64,000 nucleotides of DNA from Pseudodesulfovibrio alkaliphilus (GCF_009729555.1 NZ_WODC01000003.1:248001-312000); one strand, 5' to 3'. Shown: positions 6,575-16,422, numbered from the stretch's first letter. Notes: a model not told the origin generated them from the sequence alone. Numbers and translations: made by a program.

Positions 6575-8467
6575 ATGGGCAAGAAAACCACCCACAAGTT
6601 CAAGGCCGAGGTCAGCCAGCTCCTCGACATCCTGGTCCACTCCCTCTACACCAACAAGGAGATATTCCTGCGGGAGCTCATCTCCAACGCCTCGGACGCC
6701 CTGGAAAAGGTCCGTTTCCTGACCACCGCCCAAGGCGGGCAGGACGACACCCCCCTTGAAATCCGCATCGAGGCGGACAAGGACGCCAAGACCGTCACCG
6801 TTACCGACACGGGCGTGGGCATGACCCGCGACGAGCTGATGAAGAACATCGGCACCATCGCCCACTCGGGAACGGCCGAGCTGACGAAAATGGCCACCGA
6901 GGGCAAGGAGTCCCTCGATACCCTCATCGGCCGCTTCGGCGTGGGCTTCTACTCGGTCTACATGGTGGCCGACGAGGTGGAAGTGACCACCCGCTCCATT
7001 GAGCCGGGCGCCAAACCCATGGTCTGGACCTCGGACGGCAAGACCGACTACAAACTCCAGGAACTCGAAGAGGACGGCGTGGCCCGCGGCACCCGCATCG
7101 TGGTCAGGCTCAAGGACGATCTGGCCGGGCAATTCGCCAACGCGGCGCACCTCAAGTCCATCATCAAGAAGCACTCCAACTTCATCAATTTCCCCATCCA
7201 TGTGGACGGCGAGCGGGTCAACACCGTCACCGCCCTGTGGCGCGAGCCCAAGTTCCAGATCACCAGCGAGCAGTACGCCGAGTTCTACAAGTTCCTGACC
7301 TACGACGCCGAGGACCCGCTCGACACCCTGCACACCTCGGTGGACGCGCCCGTGCAGTTCAACGCCCTGATGTTCATCCCCAAGGCAGGCGACGATCCCT
7401 TTGGCATGAACCGCGAGAACAGGGGGCTTGATCTCTATGTCCGCCGCGTGCTCATCGAGAAGCAGAACAAGGATCTTCTGCCCGAGTATCTCGGCTTCAT
7501 CAAAGGCGTGGTCGATACCGAGGACCTGCCCCTGAACATCTCCCGCGAGACGCTTCAGGACAACCTTCTCCTGCGCAAGATCAGCTCCACCCTGGTCAAG
7601 CAGGCGCTGGACAACCTGGAGAAGATCGCCAGGGACGACGCGGACCGCTACGCCGAGTTCTGGCGCGCCCACGGCACTCTCTTCAAGGCCGGATACATGG
7701 ATTTTCTGAACAAGGACAAATTCGCCCGGCTGGTGCGCTTCAACTCCTCGGCCAGTGAAAACGCCGAGGGGCTGACCTCCTTTGCCAACTACCTTTCCCG
7801 GGCCAGGGAGGGGCAAAAGGAAATCTATTACGCCTACGGCCCAAGCCGCGAGGCGCTCGGCCTCTCCCCCCACCTGGAAGTCTTCCGCAAGAAGGGCATT
7901 GAGGTCCTCTACCTCTTCGAGCCCATCGACGAGTTCGTCATGGACGCCCTGCGCGACTTCGACGGCCACGCCCTGGTGGCGGCCGAACACGCGGACATGG
8001 CCACCCTCGACGGATTCGAGAACCTGGAACGGGACCAAGAGGCCGCCCCCCTCAGCGACGACCAGAAAACGACCCTGGACAGGCTGCTGGCCCGCATCAA
8101 GGAAGCCCTTGGCGAATCCGTCACCGAGGTCAGGGTCTCGCGGCGGCTCTCGGGCTCGCCCGTGTGTCTGGCCAACCCGGACGGCAACGTCACCAGCTCC
8201 ATGGACAAGATCATGCGCGTCATCAGCAAGGACACCTCCATCCCGAAGAAGGTGCTGGAGGTGAACCCGGACCACGCCCTGGTGCGCAACATGCTGACCA
8301 TCTTCGAGCAGGACGCCGACGACCCGTTCATCGGCCAGGCGGCCAACCAGCTCTTCGAGTCCGCCCTGCTGCTCGAAGGCTACCTGACCGACCCCCACGC
8401 CCTGGTGGGCCGGGTTCAGGACCTGCTGACCAAATCGAGCGGCTGGTACGTGGATTCCAGAAAGTAA
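6575..8467 (+). CDS. htpG: Molecular chaperone HtpG (Hsp90)
   Basis: 630 aa, full length for bacterial Hsp90. The N-terminal GHKL ATPase shows LRELISNASDALEKVRF (N-box), DTGVGMTRDEL and GRFGVGFYSVYMVADEV; the middle domain has the RRVLIEKQNKDLLPEYLGF and VDTEDLPLNISRETLQDN segments, and the C-terminal dimerisation domain ends at about residue 630. HtpG is a cytosolic ATP-dependent chaperone. GGAGG lies about 8 bases before the ATG. Its 5' region contains a CCGGGC/GCCCGG stem; no clear heat-shock promoter was identified. An intrinsic terminator follows at 8493. Confidence 0.97.
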   Translation: MGKKTTHKFKAEVSQLLDILVHSLYTNKEIFLRELISNASDALEKVRFLTTAQGGQDDTPLEIRIEADKDAKTVTVTDTGVGMTRDELMKNIGTIAHSGTAELTKMATEGKESLDTLIGRFGVGFYSVYMVADEVEVTTRSIEPGAKPMVWTSDGKTDYKLQELEEDGVARGTRIVVRLKDDLAGQFANAAHLKSIIKKHSNFINFPIHVDGERVNTVTALWREPKFQITSEQYAEFYKFLTYDAEDPLDTLHTSVDAPVQFNALMFIPKAGDDPFGMNRENRGLDLYVRRVLIEKQNKDLLPEYLGFIKGVVDTEDLPLNISRETLQDNLLLRKISSTLVKQALDNLEKIARDDADRYAEFWRAHGTLFKAGYMDFLNKDKFARLVRFNSSASENAEGLTSFANYLSRAREGQKEIYYAYGPSREALGLSPHLEVFRKKGIEVLYLFEPIDEFVMDALRDFDGHALVAAEHADMATLDGFENLERDQEAAPLSDDQKTTLDRLLARIKEALGESVTEVRVSRRLSGSPVCLANPDGNVTSSMDKIMRVISKDTSIPKKVLEVNPDHALVRNMLTIFEQDADDPFIGQAANQLFESALLLEGYLTDPHALVGRVQDLLTKSSGWYVDSRK

Positions 8468-8492
8468 CGGCCGACAACGACCGACAGACAAC

Positions 8493-8528
8493 AAGGCCCC
8501 CCGGCTCAATACGCCCGGCGGGGCCTTT
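8493..8528 (+). terminator. Terminator after htpG
   Basis: AAGGCCCC and GGGGCCTT arms with internal CCGG/CCGG pairing and a short loop, then TTTGTCG. Located 26 bases after the htpG stop. Confidence 0.8.
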
Positions 8529-8625
8529 GTCGTGTCCGCCGGAATGGGCTGCCTCGGCTTGTCCAAAGCCGCCGGGGCTGATAGGAAGAGACTGACGAAA
8601 GACACCCACCGCCTGGAAGGTCGCC

Positions 8626-9786
8626 ATGCTCAAAGACACCCCATACACCCTGGACAGCGTGGTCCGCATGCTGCTTGGCGCAGCCTTTGTGGCAGGCCTT
8701 GTCTGGATGCTCGGCTACCTCTCGGGCGTGCTCATCCCCTTTGTGGTGGCCCTGCTCCTGGCGTATCTGCTCAACCCGCTGACCAGCCGGGTGGAACGCG
8801 CCGTGCGCAACCGCTGGCTGGCCGTGGCCATCACCGTGGCCGGGCTGGCCGCCGTGGCCACCGGAGTGGTCTGGCTGCTCTCCCCCCTGGTGGCGGCGGA
8901 GTTCGCCCACATGGGCCGGGTGCTGGCCGATCTGGCGGGCAATGCGGCCCTGGCCAGACGGGCAAGGGAATACCTGCCCGACGAGGTCTGGGTCTGGGTG
9001 CGTACCATGGCCGGGGACGAAAACGTGCGAGCCCTCTTCACCAGCGACGGCGCGGTGGAGGCCATGCGCCGAGTGGCCGGAACCCTGCTGCCCGGCGTCC
9101 GGGGCGTGCTCTACCGCACCCTGGACCTCTTTGCCTGGGTCCTGGGCCTGGGGGTGGTCCTGCTCTATGTGATCTTTCTGCTGGCGGACTTCGCCAGAAT
9201 CCGGGAGCGCTGGCAGGACTACCTGCCCGAGCGCTACCGGGCCGGAGCCGCGGCCTTCATGCAGGAATTCGAGCGGACCATGAGTCTGTATTTCCGGGGA
9301 CAGATGATCATCGCCCTGCTGGTGGGGACGCTCCTGTCCGTGGGGTTTGTCCTCATCGGTCTGCCCATGGCCGTGATGCTCGGCATGTTCATCGGCATCC
9401 TCAATATCGCCCCGTATCTGGGCACCCTGGGCATCGCTCCCGCCGTGGCCCTGGCCGGGCTCTCCTCGCTGGAGGCGGGCCAGCCGCCGTGGATCGGCAT
9501 CGTCCTGGTGCTGCTCGTCTTCGCCGTGGTCCAGGCCATCCAGGAGATCATACTCATCCCGAGAATCCAGGGTGAAAACCTGGGCCTCTCGCCCTGGCTC
9601 ATCCTGCTTTCCCTGTCCATCTGGGGCAAACTGCTCGGATTCCTCGGACTGCTCATCGCCCTGCCTGCCACCTGCCTGTGCCTCTCCTACTACCGCCGCA
9701 TGCTGGCCGGCCGCCGCCCCCTTGACGACGAGAAGGGCCAGCCGCCCACCCCGCAGCCGGACGACACAGGAGAGACGCACGGCTGA
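8626..9786 (+). CDS. AI-2E family (PerM/YdiK-type) transporter
   Basis: 386 aa with about eight membrane segments: two N-terminal hairpins (residues 12-70), one at about 72-92, and a C-terminal block (about 220-350) containing the family signature region NIAPYLGTLGIAPAVALAGL and the QAIQEIILIPRIQGENLGLSPW segment. The AI-2E exporter superfamily includes putative autoinducer exporters and PerM-like permeases and antiporters; substrate cannot be assigned from sequence. The last 30 residues are hydrophilic. It stands alone between htpG and a convergent sensor gene. Confidence 0.85.
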   Translation: MLKDTPYTLDSVVRMLLGAAFVAGLVWMLGYLSGVLIPFVVALLLAYLLNPLTSRVERAVRNRWLAVAITVAGLAAVATGVVWLLSPLVAAEFAHMGRVLADLAGNAALARRAREYLPDEVWVWVRTMAGDENVRALFTSDGAVEAMRRVAGTLLPGVRGVLYRTLDLFAWVLGLGVVLLYVIFLLADFARIRERWQDYLPERYRAGAAAFMQEFERTMSLYFRGQMIIALLVGTLLSVGFVLIGLPMAVMLGMFIGILNIAPYLGTLGIAPAVALAGLSSLEAGQPPWIGIVLVLLVFAVVQAIQEIILIPRIQGENLGLSPWLILLSLSIWGKLLGFLGLLIALPATCLCLSYYRRMLAGRRPLDDEKGQPPTPQPDDTGETHG

Positions 9787-9823
9787 CAACGGCGCCTTGC
9801 CCGCCCAGGCCCTGCCAAAAGAC

Positions 9824-11302
9824 TCATTGCCGCGAATCGCCGCACTCCACGGTCGCGGCGTCCTGGCTGATCGACTCGGGGGCGGCGTGTTTTTCCCTTG
9901 GCTCCTGCTCGAAGGGGAGCAGGCAGTAGAACTCGTTGCCGCGCCCGTCGTGGCGGTAGCCCACGCTGCCACCATGCAGCTCCACAACCTGACGCGCAAA
10001 GTAGAGCCCCCTGCCCGTGCCGCTCTCCCTGGCCACATTGTCGGCCCGGAATCCGGGCTTGAACACGGCCATGGGATCGTCCAGTCGCAGGGGGGGGCCG
10101 GTGGTGATCACCCACAGCCGGATGGCCGGACGGCCCGGTCCGTAGTAATCCTTGAGCAGTTGCCAGCCGTAGGAAAGAAACTTGCCCCGGCCAACGTCGG
10201 GAAGGGTTCCGGGCTCGGTGTACTTGACCGCGTTGGAGAGGAAGTTGGCAAAGACCTGGGCGATGAGGCCCCGGTCCATAACCATGCGAACCTCCTGGTC
10301 CGGCGCACCGCCGAGCTGGTAGCCGATCTGCACGTCCCGGTCCTCCAGGGCCTGACGGTAGCGCTCCAGCTGCGGCTCCAGCACCCCGGTGCGCAGGTCC
10401 ACCTCGCGCTTTTCCAGCACATAGCGCCCCTCCTCGAAGTGGCGACGGCGCAACAGGGTCTCAAGGAACATGGAGGTGGTCTCGTAGTGGCGGTAGATCT
10501 CCTGGTACTGGGCCTCGATGGCCGCGGCCGTGCGGGCCAGCCGCTCGCCCTGGCGCACGCATTCCCCGTCGGCGCAGCGGGCCATGTGGATGAGCACCCC
10601 TTCGGTGGTCATGTGCAGTTCCTCGATCTGCCGCTTGAGCCGGTTGAAATAGAGCTTGAAGTACATGTTGGGCACAATGACGTTGTGCCCGATGTCCTGG
10701 ACCATGGACTTGATGAACCGCAGATGTTCCCGGTTTCGCGAGCGGATGATGCGCTGATGGAGCTGGTAGCCCACGCGGTTGACGTATTTTTCAAGAAACA
10801 GGCACTCGTGGCCCTGGGTGTTTCCGCAGGGGTGGAGGACAAAGGAGCCGAGGATGTTGTGGGGCGGCTGAAAGGGAAGCATGTCCGCATAGTGGGGATT
10901 GCACCGGATGGGGATGTGCAGGCGGTCCCCGGAGAGGATGACATGGTGCGTCAGCTCGTGGTCCCAGGTACGCACCGGCTCAAAGGCGCATCGGTCCGTG
11001 GAGCAATCGGCCAGGGCAAAGGTCTCCTCGTCCTCCAGCAGATAAATGGAGCTTTCAAGACCGAAGAGAACCCTGGGGATCATCATGCACACGGCGTAGA
11101 ACATGTCCCGCCCGCGCACCTCCTGGGCCAGCTCGAAGAAAATGTTCAGGGCACGCACCTGACGCAGGGTGAAGTCGTACCCCTCGTAGTCGTCGAGCTT
11201 TTCCTCGATGCGCCGGACCACATACTCGAACCGCTCCTCGTCGGAGTCGAAGTCGAGCCGGGTCCTGGCTTCCTCGCGCCGGGAATCGTCGGCGAACCGC
11301 AT
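9824..11302 (-). CDS. Sensor-kinase-like protein with degenerate ATPase motifs
   Basis: 492 aa, no membrane segment, so cytosolic. Residues about 50-190 look like a GAF-type sensory domain. A histidine in a DIGHN context (His206) sits where a kinase H-box would be. The GHKL ATPase at about 340-465 retains an N-box (FANFLSNAVKYTE) and a G2-like box (ESGTGRGLYFARQVVELHGG). However, the usual DxGxG G1 box is replaced by ITTGPPLRLDD, and the H-box lacks the normal HE[IL]xxP pattern. It may be a weak or non-catalytic signalling protein. The start at 11302 is chosen for GGGAGG 4 bases upstream. The cognate regulator is not adjacent. Confidence 0.65.
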   Translation of the reverse strand: MRFADDSRREEARTRLDFDSDEERFEYVVRRIEEKLDDYEGYDFTLRQVRALNIFFELAQEVRGRDMFYAVCMMIPRVLFGLESSIYLLEDEETFALADCSTDRCAFEPVRTWDHELTHHVILSGDRLHIPIRCNPHYADMLPFQPPHNILGSFVLHPCGNTQGHECLFLEKYVNRVGYQLHQRIIRSRNREHLRFIKSMVQDIGHNVIVPNMYFKLYFNRLKRQIEELHMTTEGVLIHMARCADGECVRQGERLARTAAAIEAQYQEIYRHYETTSMFLETLLRRRHFEEGRYVLEKREVDLRTGVLEPQLERYRQALEDRDVQIGYQLGGAPDQEVRMVMDRGLIAQVFANFLSNAVKYTEPGTLPDVGRGKFLSYGWQLLKDYYGPGRPAIRLWVITTGPPLRLDDPMAVFKPGFRADNVARESGTGRGLYFARQVVELHGGSVGYRHDGRGNEFYCLLPFEQEPREKHAAPESISQDAATVECGDSRQ

Positions 11303-11416
11303 GCGGCCTCCCTGTCTGCCGGGCCGTTGTCCGCATCGGACCATGGCCCACGATTGCGAACAATATACGTCCTGCACAGCCCGAAGACAAGCAATGCGCG
11401 AAAAAACCGGCGAGAA

Positions 11417-12469
11417 TCATAAAAAACGCTTGCGCAGGAAGTAGACGAGCATGCCTGCGCCCACCGCCCCCATGATCGCCAGGGAATAGTAATACCCGTA
11501 ACGCCAGGAGAGTTCGGGCATGTATTCGAAGTTCATGCCGTAGACCCCGGCGATGAAGGTCAGCGGGATGAAGATGGTGGCGATGACCGTGAGAAACTGC
11601 ATGACCCGGTTGGTCCGCATGGAGAGGAGCGATATCTGGTAGTCGATCATGGACTTGAGGATGTCGTGGAGCGTGGTGGCCGCGTCCACGGTCTGCTCGT
11701 GATGCCCGGCCGCGTCGCGCAGAAAGGGCAGCACCGGCTCGGGCAGGTCCGCATCCTCGCCCAGCAGGGCCTTGAACATTTCGCGCATGGGCACCAGCTG
11801 GTTGCGCAGCAGGAGCACCTCTCGCTTGAGGGTGTAGAGGCGCCCCAGCAGATCATCGGTGGTGCGGCCCTCCAGACGGGCCTCAAGGGCCTCTGCCAGC
11901 TCACCGAAACGGGTCAGGGCGGCCATGTTGCAGTCCACCAGCACATCGAGAATGGCGCACAGAAGATACGCACCTCCCTCGGAGCGCAGGCGCCCCTTGC
12001 CCTTGCGGATGCGGGCCAGTACGCCGTCGAGCAGGTCGTCTTCGCGCTCGAGGAACACGGCCACCAGATTGTCGCGCCAGAACAGACTGACCTGTTCGCT
12101 GACCAAGCTTCCATCGATCTCGGCCAGATGCTTGAGCACGACAAAGGCGGTCTCGTCGTCTGCCAAGGTGAACTTGGCCCGCTGGCCCGCGTTCATCACA
12201 TCCTCCAGAGCCAGAGCGGGGAAACCGAGATCAGCGCCCACCCGGCGGATGGTCTCGGCATCATGGATGCCCACCACCACCACGAGGTTGACTCGATCCG
12301 GCGCAGGGGCGATGCTCTCGCCAGGGTCCAGCCGCCGTTCCATGAGGGCGTCCCGGGAGTAGGCGCACACCTCGACGAAGGGGGCGAAGTCGCGCCCCTC
12401 GCCCGCATAGATCAGGGAGCCCGGAGGGCTGTCGTGCTTGACGCGCATCCAGCGCAGGGAATCGAACAT
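11417..12469 (-). CDS. corA: CorA-type magnesium/cobalt transporter
   Basis: 350 aa. A large cytosolic alpha/beta N-terminal domain and a long stalk helix are followed by two C-terminal membrane segments, with the signature YGMNFEYMPEL in the loop between them. CorA forms a pentameric Mg2+ channel in the inner membrane. GGGAGG lies 5 bases before this ATG; an upstream in-frame start at 12514 has no such site. It diverges from the MscS-like gene by 86 bases, so the two promoters must share that gap. Confidence 0.93.
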   Translation of the reverse strand: MFDSLRWMRVKHDSPPGSLIYAGEGRDFAPFVEVCAYSRDALMERRLDPGESIAPAPDRVNLVVVVGIHDAETIRRVGADLGFPALALEDVMNAGQRAKFTLADDETAFVVLKHLAEIDGSLVSEQVSLFWRDNLVAVFLEREDDLLDGVLARIRKGKGRLRSEGGAYLLCAILDVLVDCNMAALTRFGELAEALEARLEGRTTDDLLGRLYTLKREVLLLRNQLVPMREMFKALLGEDADLPEPVLPFLRDAAGHHEQTVDAATTLHDILKSMIDYQISLLSMRTNRVMQFLTVIATIFIPLTFIAGVYGMNFEYMPELSWRYGYYYSLAIMGAVGAGMLVYFLRKRFL

Positions 12470-12555
12470 GGGCGCCTCCCTTGATTTGTCATGGGCCTGG
12501 GTTCCTGCTATCAAAATATACCGACGAAACCACCTATGTCCACGCGGGAGTTTTC

Positions 12556-13398
12556 ATGGATGCGCTGATCCTCCAGATTCTTGATAATCCCCAGTTGGTC
12601 AAGGTGGCCCACACCGTGGCCCTGGCCCTGACCCTGCTGGTCCTGGCCCGCATGGCCCGGTCATTTGCCACCCGCCGCGGCAGACCCGTGGCCGAGACGC
12701 CCCACGCCATCAAGTATGCGACCATGATCGCCTTTGTCGTCGGGCTGGTCTTCATCTGGTTCGAGGGATTAAGCCCGGTCTTCGCGGCCCTGACCTTTGT
12801 GGCCGCGGCCCTGACCATCGTGTCCAAGGAGTTTATCCTCAACTTCCTCGGTTCCTTCGTCATCTTCTGGCGCGAGCTTTTCGCCATCGGCGACAGGGTC
12901 CAGGTGGGCGAGAACGCGGGCGATGTCATCGCCAAGGGCGTGCTCTACTTCACCCTGCTCGAATCCGGCGGCTGCGGCACCACGGGCCACAGCACGGGCA
13001 AGCTGGTCAAGGTGCCAAACGCCCATGTCCTGACCCTGCCCGTGGTCAACCACACTCGGGGCGCGGGCTACCTCTGGCACGAGCTGCGCCTGACCCTGAC
13101 CCCGGCCAGCGACTGGCAGCGGGCGCGCTCCATCCTGCTGGACGCAGCCGAGGCGTACCGGGAGTCGCAATCCATGGACCTCGACAAGATCCGGGCCGCC
13201 TTCGAGCGCCGCTCGGTCTATTTTCGCGAGATGACCCCCCGGGTTTATGTCACCGTGGCACCGGGCGGCATCCGCCTGACCCTGCGCCACCTCTGCCGCA
13301 CCCGCCTGATCCGCGAAAGCGAAGACTTCATAATCACCCGCGTCCTCGGCCACCTCGCCCCGGGAGAGCTGGAGCTGGCAGCGATGCAGACAGAGTAG
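12556..13398 (+). CDS. MscS-family mechanosensitive channel
   Basis: 280 aa with three membrane segments (about residues 14-35, 60-78 and 78-100) and a cytosolic beta domain with the sequence IGDRVQVGENAGDVIAKGVL, which matches the MscS vestibule. Small-conductance mechanosensitive channels release solutes on hypo-osmotic shock. The usual pore-lining Ala/Gly helix is less regular here, so this is a divergent subfamily. A GGGAG ribosome site lies 6 bases before the ATG. The gene converges with the next one: stop codons are 2 bases apart with no visible terminator. Confidence 0.75.
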   Translation: MDALILQILDNPQLVKVAHTVALALTLLVLARMARSFATRRGRPVAETPHAIKYATMIAFVVGLVFIWFEGLSPVFAALTFVAAALTIVSKEFILNFLGSFVIFWRELFAIGDRVQVGENAGDVIAKGVLYFTLLESGGCGTTGHSTGKLVKVPNAHVLTLPVVNHTRGAGYLWHELRLTLTPASDWQRARSILLDAAEAYRESQSMDLDKIRAAFERRSVYFREMTPRVYVTVAPGGIRLTLRHLCRTRLIRESEDFIITRVLGHLAPGELELAAMQTE

Positions 13399-13400
13399 GG

Positions 13401-14915
13401 CTACCGCTTGAGGCGGTCAATGAGGGCGGCCACGCCCATGGTGGTCAGGAACCAGCCCATCAGGATGTGCAAGACCTGATACCAGCCCAGCCACCAGACC
13501 CGGCCGTCCGGCACCCAGCGGTTCTTCTGCTCCAGATCGACCAAGGGCAGAAAGGTGTCCAGGGAATAGATCAAGGCATGAAACGGCGGATGCCCCTGCG
13601 CCCCGTCCAGGGCCGGAACCATGGCCCCCTGCCCGCCCAGGCCAAACAGCAGCCAGCCCAAAGCCACCATGCCCAGCGCCAGGTACAAAAGCCGCTGCGG
13701 CCGATAGCCGTAGCCCACCACCGCACCGAGAACGTGGTGCCAGATTCCGGGCAGGAAACCGTATCCCGGCAATACCGCTTCGCCCGATGACCGGAAAAGA
13801 CGCTTGAGACCAGCCGCCATGTCGCGCCGATAGAACCTTGCCAGCCGCCTGTTCTTGGCGATGAGCACCTTCCTGGCCTGACTGCCAAACCCGTTTCGCG
13901 CATACACCGCCGCCAACTGCTCATAGGGCTGGGGCCGGTATTCGTCATCCGGCTGAAGGTCGAGCCAGGCGAGGCGCTCGGCAACGTCCTTGGTGGCTTC
14001 ATCGTGGATCGCCTCATAGGTGAATCCGTTCAGGCGCACATTCCCCTTGTCCGGCCATGCCCCATTACCATCGCAAAGCACATTGACCGATGTCCCGATC
14101 AGCGAAAGGGAGCTTCCCGCCTCCCATATGTTATCGGCAAGATGCAGCTTTCTGTGCAGTGAGCTGTTTTCGATTTTGACACGCCCGTCAACGGCCATGC
14201 CATTGCAATACACGGCACCAGACAGGGTGACGGCTTCAAGGTTCAGAGCGTCGCCGCCTGAATTTTGGAAGCTGCCGCCAGTGCACTCAAGCTTCCCGCC
14301 TATGGATGAGCCCACAAGGCACACTTCGCCCTCTGCGCTGAAGCCTTTGTTGAGAAAAACCGCCCCAGAAACCTTCATGCGATTCGTGCTCAGCGCGTAC
14401 CCGCCGGCATTGTCAAAAGTTGCGCCACTGCACTCCAAGTCCCCACCGATGCTCGCTCCCAGGAAACGGACCTCGCCACAGGCGGTGAAGCCCTGTCCAA
14501 GGAAGACATCCCCGGAAACCCCCATGCCATCGGCGCTCAACCATCCGACATGGGAGCGTGAAAGACGCAGCAGGCCCAAGGAGGCTTCCCGAAGATTCAG
14601 GCCCTCCGACACATGGCAATGGAATAGATTAACCTGCCACGGGAACCGCGCAAAGGACGCATCCAGCACCCCGGTCAACCTCGCCCCGACTACAGTCACG
14701 CCCCGGTGGGTGATCAGCTCCCCCACCTTTCTGTCCGTCAGCAGCCAGGCCACGCACTCGGCGGGGAGTTCTGGCAAATCGGCGGTGGAGGGATCAATGT
14801 CCTCCAAGTCGTCAAGGAAGATAGCCATCCCGTCCATTTGAATATCCAGAAACAGCTTTTCCTCAACCTCGGTCAGGTCGCCAAATCGCTCTTTCGCCAG
14901 TTTCAGCAGGGTCAT
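13401..14915 (-). CDS. Repeat-rich protein with beta-solenoid-like core and C-terminal membrane helices
   Basis: 504 aa of unknown function. Residues about 100-290 contain degenerate repeats of roughly 40 residues, with units such as GEVRFLGASIGGDLECSGAT and GEVCLVGSSIGGKLECTGGS, and spacing of Gly, Val and Ser that suggests a bactofilin- or pentapeptide-like solenoid. Residues about 310-400 are soluble and helical (PQPYEQLAAVYARNGFGSQA). Two membrane segments lie near residues 425-450 and 480-500. Proteins of this layout are sometimes annotated as oxidoreductases, but no cofactor motif is visible. The start at 14915 lacks a strong ribosome site. Confidence 0.5.
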   Translation of the reverse strand: MTLLKLAKERFGDLTEVEEKLFLDIQMDGMAIFLDDLEDIDPSTADLPELPAECVAWLLTDRKVGELITHRGVTVVGARLTGVLDASFARFPWQVNLFHCHVSEGLNLREASLGLLRLSRSHVGWLSADGMGVSGDVFLGQGFTACGEVRFLGASIGGDLECSGATFDNAGGYALSTNRMKVSGAVFLNKGFSAEGEVCLVGSSIGGKLECTGGSFQNSGGDALNLEAVTLSGAVYCNGMAVDGRVKIENSSLHRKLHLADNIWEAGSSLSLIGTSVNVLCDGNGAWPDKGNVRLNGFTYEAIHDEATKDVAERLAWLDLQPDDEYRPQPYEQLAAVYARNGFGSQARKVLIAKNRRLARFYRRDMAAGLKRLFRSSGEAVLPGYGFLPGIWHHVLGAVVGYGYRPQRLLYLALGMVALGWLLFGLGGQGAMVPALDGAQGHPPFHALIYSLDTFLPLVDLEQKNRWVPDGRVWWLGWYQVLHILMGWFLTTMGVAALIDRLKR

Positions 14916-15097
14916 GGTCTTGCTCGCCTCGTTTCTGGTTGCCCGAAATGTCGATTCCCCGGCGCTTTCGCCCTCTTTCGATATGCAACATTGCATGCCA
15001 AAAGGAAAGCCCGCCCCGCCACCCTCGCCGCCGCGCCATTTACTGCCGACCCGATTTGTGCCAAGGTCCGCAAAACCCGCGCAGGGGAGCGAGACGC

Positions 15098-16306
15098 ATG
15101 GAAAAGATCATACTGGTGCATGTGACCGGCAACGACAGGCCAGGGCTTACCGCCGAGCTTTCGGAGGTGCTGGCCGGATTCAATGTGGACATCCTCGACA
15201 TCGGCCAGGTGGTCATCCACAACTTCCTGACGCTTGGCATCCTCGTTCGGCTGCCTCACGACTCCCAGCCCGTACTCAAGGACCTGCTCTTCAAGGCCCA
15301 CGAACTGGGCGTGACCATGAAGCTCCACCCGCTGGCCGAGTCCGACTACGCCTCCTGGGTGGGAGAGGCAGACAAGCAGCGCCACATCATCACCCTGCTG
15401 GCCCGGTCCATCTCGGCCGAGCAGATCGCGGCCATCACCGCCGTGGTCAGCGAGTCGGGCCTGAACATCGACACCATCCATCGCCTCTCCGGCCGAGTGC
15501 CCCTGGCCGGTCGGCCGGCACAGAACTCCCGCGCCTGCGTGGAGTTCACCGTGCGCGGCACCCCCCCGGACATTGCCGCCCTGCGGGCTAAATTCCTCGA
15601 CATCTCCGCCGAGCTGGTAGCCGACATAGCGTTCCAGGAAGACAACATCTTCCGCCGCAACCGGCGTCTGGTGGCATTTGACATGGACTCCACCCTGATC
15701 CAGGCAGAGGTCATCGACGAGCTGGCCAAGGAAGCCGGGGTAGGCGAGCAGGTGGCCGCCATCACCGAAGCGGCCATGCGCGGCGAACTGGACTTCAAGC
15801 AGAGTCTGCGCAAGCGCCTCTCGCTGCTTGAGGGGCTCGACGAGTCCGTGCTGTGCCGGGTGGCCGAGCGGCTGCCCCTGACCGAAGGAGCGGAAAGGCT
15901 TATCTCCACCCTCAAGAATGTGGGCTACAAGATAGCCATCCTTTCAGGTGGGTTCACCTATTTCGGCAACATTCTCAAGGAGCGGCTGGGCATCGACCAT
16001 GTCCACGCCAACGAGCTGGAGATAGTGGACGGCAAGCTCACGGGCCGCGCCCTGGGCGAGATTGTGGACGCACAAAAAAAGGCCGAGCTGCTCCAGGCCA
16101 TTGCCGACCAGGAGGGCATCAGCCTGCAGCAGGTCATCGCCGTGGGCGACGGGGCCAACGACCTGCCCATGCTCAACCTCGCGGGCCTCGGCATCGCCTT
16201 CCACGCCAAGCCCAAAGTCAAGAAAGGCGCACGCCAGGCCATCTCCAACCTCGGGCTCGACTCGATCCTCTATCTCATAGGCGTCCGCGATCGGGATGTC
16301 CGCTAG
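15098..16306 (+). CDS. serB: Phosphoserine phosphatase with two ACT domains
   Basis: 402 aa. Two N-terminal ACT domains (residues about 3-80 and 95-170) precede a HAD phosphatase. HAD motif I is FDMDSTL (nucleophile Asp near 195), motif II is SGGF, and motif IV is GDGANDLPML near 349. The enzyme dephosphorylates phosphoserine to serine, the last step of serine synthesis; the ACT pair is a likely serine sensor. GGGGAG lies 8 bases before the ATG. No serA or serC is adjacent. Confidence 0.93.
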   Translation: MEKIILVHVTGNDRPGLTAELSEVLAGFNVDILDIGQVVIHNFLTLGILVRLPHDSQPVLKDLLFKAHELGVTMKLHPLAESDYASWVGEADKQRHIITLLARSISAEQIAAITAVVSESGLNIDTIHRLSGRVPLAGRPAQNSRACVEFTVRGTPPDIAALRAKFLDISAELVADIAFQEDNIFRRNRRLVAFDMDSTLIQAEVIDELAKEAGVGEQVAAITEAAMRGELDFKQSLRKRLSLLEGLDESVLCRVAERLPLTEGAERLISTLKNVGYKIAILSGGFTYFGNILKERLGIDHVHANELEIVDGKLTGRALGEIVDAQKKAELLQAIADQEGISLQQVIAVGDGANDLPMLNLAGLGIAFHAKPKVKKGARQAISNLGLDSILYLIGVRDRDVR

Positions 16307-16422
16307 GGACAGGGAAGCGGCGGAAAAAGAGGCCCGGCCGGGCCGTGATGCGCTCCAAGCCTTGATCCGCAAAGCCCCGAGAACGCGGTTTTGACAATCC
16401 CGCCACATCCGGCCTGAAACGG

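Noticed and set aside
6503-8605. 700-codon open frame on the minus strand opposite htpG
   Set aside because: It mirrors the codon structure of htpG (GC-rich third positions), has no ribosome site and no recognisable domain.
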